Of a DNA stretch of 5,702 nt, positions 5,040-5,702 are shown in pieces. Source of the stretch: an uncultured Collinsella sp. Its GTDB lineage: Bacteria; Actinomycetota; Coriobacteriia; Coriobacteriales; Coriobacteriaceae. The stretch spans positions 1 to 5,702 of the forward strand of contig CALKBB010000050.1 in the NCBI GenBank assembly GCA_937989795.1, written 5' to 3'. The position numbers were made by a program, and so were the translations under genes. The notes beneath the pieces are model-generated. The model was not told where the DNA came from and did no database searches. It saw nothing but the letters and a program-made list of their open reading frames with translations. Within the stretch, counting starts at the first letter, position 1; each line of letters begins with the position of its first letter.

Positions 5040-5672
5040 ATGAGCCAAGAGATGATGGATAAAACATGTCGAGAGTTTGCCGAGGCGCTTGCCGCACGCG
5101 AGCCGGTTCCCGGCGGCGGTAGCGCGAGCGCCTTTGTAGGTGCACTGGGCGCCTCGCTTTGCGGGATGGTCGCGCGCTACGGGGCAACTAATCCTGCGCT
5201 TGCCGATCGCGCGGACGATCTGACGCACGCGTTTGCCCAGGCAGACGAGCTGGCTCAGGAGCTTGTGGGTCTGGTTGCCGAGGACGTTCGTGCGTACGGC
5301 CAAGTGTCGGCGGCGTACGGTATTCCGCGCGATGATCCGGCTCGACCGGCTGCGATTCAGGACGCGTTGCACGTGGCCGCCATGCCGCCGTATCGGATCA
5401 TGGACACCTGCAGGCGCGCGCTGGCGCTGCTTGAGGACATGGCCGATAAGGGCTCGCGCCAGCTGCTGTCCGACGTGGCGTGCGGTGCCGTGTTCTGCCG
5501 CGCCGCCATGCAGGGAGCGAGCCTGACGCTCTTTGCCAACACTACGTCTATGAAAGACCGGGCGCGCGCCGAGGAGCTCGAGGCGGCGTGCGATGAGCTG
5601 CTGGATACGTGGCTGCCGCGCGCCGATGCGCTGGCGCGCCGCGCCGCCGACGCCGCCAGGAAGAAGGGATAG
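5040..5672 (+). CDS. fchA: Cyclodeaminase/methenyl-THF cyclohydrolase family protein (FchA type)
   Basis: 210 residues, the usual size of stand-alone members. PVPGGGSASAFVGALGASL at 22-40 is the family's glycine-rich folate-binding signature; EDVRAY at 81-86 and SDVACGA at 144-150 are further conserved blocks. It is almost wholly alpha-helical, as expected for the FTCD C-terminal domain family, and cytoplasmic. Members either release ammonia from 5-formimino-THF (cyclodeaminase, histidine or purine degradation) or open 5,10-methenyl-THF to 10-formyl-THF (FchA of anaerobes). The probable folD only 2 bp downstream favours the one-carbon cyclohydrolase role, though FolD itself often has cyclohydrolase activity, so a formimino-THF role is not excluded. 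No glutamate formiminotransferase or histidine-degradation gene is in view. A candidate promoter and leader hairpin lie upstream. Confidence 0.9.
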   Translation: MSQEMMDKTCREFAEALAAREPVPGGGSASAFVGALGASLCGMVARYGATNPALADRADDLTHAFAQADELAQELVGLVAEDVRAYGQVSAAYGIPRDDPARPAAIQDALHVAAMPPYRIMDTCRRALALLEDMADKGSRQLLSDVACGAVFCRAAMQGASLTLFANTTSMKDRARAEELEAACDELLDTWLPRADALARRAADAARKKG

Positions 5673-5674
5673 CC

Positions 5675-5702
5675 ATGGCAGAGCTGCTCAAAGGGGCTCC
5701 CG
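5675..5702 (+). CDS. folD: Start of probable bifunctional methylene-THF dehydrogenase/cyclohydrolase (3' cut by window)
   Basis: Only nine codons (MAELLKGAP) are present. The ATG lies 2 bp after the fchA stop and uses an AGGAAGAAGGG stretch (5658-5668) inside the end of fchA as its ribosome binding site, so the two genes are clearly in one operon and probably translationally coupled. The residues fit the usual FolD N-terminus (A-x-x-L-K/x-G-x-P), and fchA-folD adjacency is common in anaerobes. FolD oxidises 5,10-methylene-THF with NAD(P) and hydrolyses the methenyl product. The identity rests on very little sequence plus context. Confidence 0.6.

Noticed and set aside
1..5702. CRISPR array, phage genes, insertion sequence or toxin-antitoxin pair
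   Set aside because: No regularly spaced repeats, transposase or integrase motifs, or small paired ORFs with such signatures were found on either strand.

Overview
The window is a GC-rich (roughly 60%) bacterial chromosome segment with short intergenic gaps, strong AGGAGG-type ribosome binding sites and intrinsic terminators. Gene style and content (D-aspartate-ligase-like ATP-grasp, zinc-ribbon protein, DraG-like hydrolase, Gly-rich lipoprotein, fchA-folD) suggest an anaerobic gut actinobacterium of the Coriobacteriia, possibly Collinsella. That assignment is an inference from protein flavour and composition; no marker gene is present.

Layout. (1) 2-601, +: the 3' part of an ATP-grasp carboxylate-amine ligase resembling D-aspartate ligase, cut by the window edge and followed by a weak terminator. 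(2) 602-941: a 340-bp leader or spacer with small inverted repeats and no convincing gene. (3) 942-2279, +: a 445-residue protein with two matched zinc ribbons and a C-terminal NGQTG motif, function unknown. (4) 2280-2590: a convergent spacer with three hairpins, at least two of them terminator-like, and a short tRNA-3'-end-like string. (5) 2591-3424, -: an ADP-ribosylglycohydrolase (DraG/ARH family). (6) 3623-3952, +: a small PH-like-domain protein whose last codons form the terminator hairpin of the convergent gene. (7) 3986-4579, -: a secreted lipoprotein. (8) 4580-5039: a 460-bp divergent spacer with two copies of a diverged ~39-bp repeat (19 bp identical), a strong hairpin pointing to the minus strand, a likely promoter and a structured leader. 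(9) 5040-5672, +: a cyclodeaminase/cyclohydrolase (FchA type), followed 2 bp later by (10) the first codons of a probable folD at 5675.

How the genes relate. The one clear functional unit is fchA-folD, which interconverts methenyl-, methylene- and formyl-tetrahydrofolate. The others look like independent transcription units: most are separated by terminators and convergent or divergent orientation. I found no CRISPR array, transposase, phage gene, toxin-antitoxin pair or recognisable defence system. The least explained items are the 39-bp repeat pair with the orphan terminator between its copies, and the double-zinc-ribbon protein. I do not see evidence for a complete new system here.
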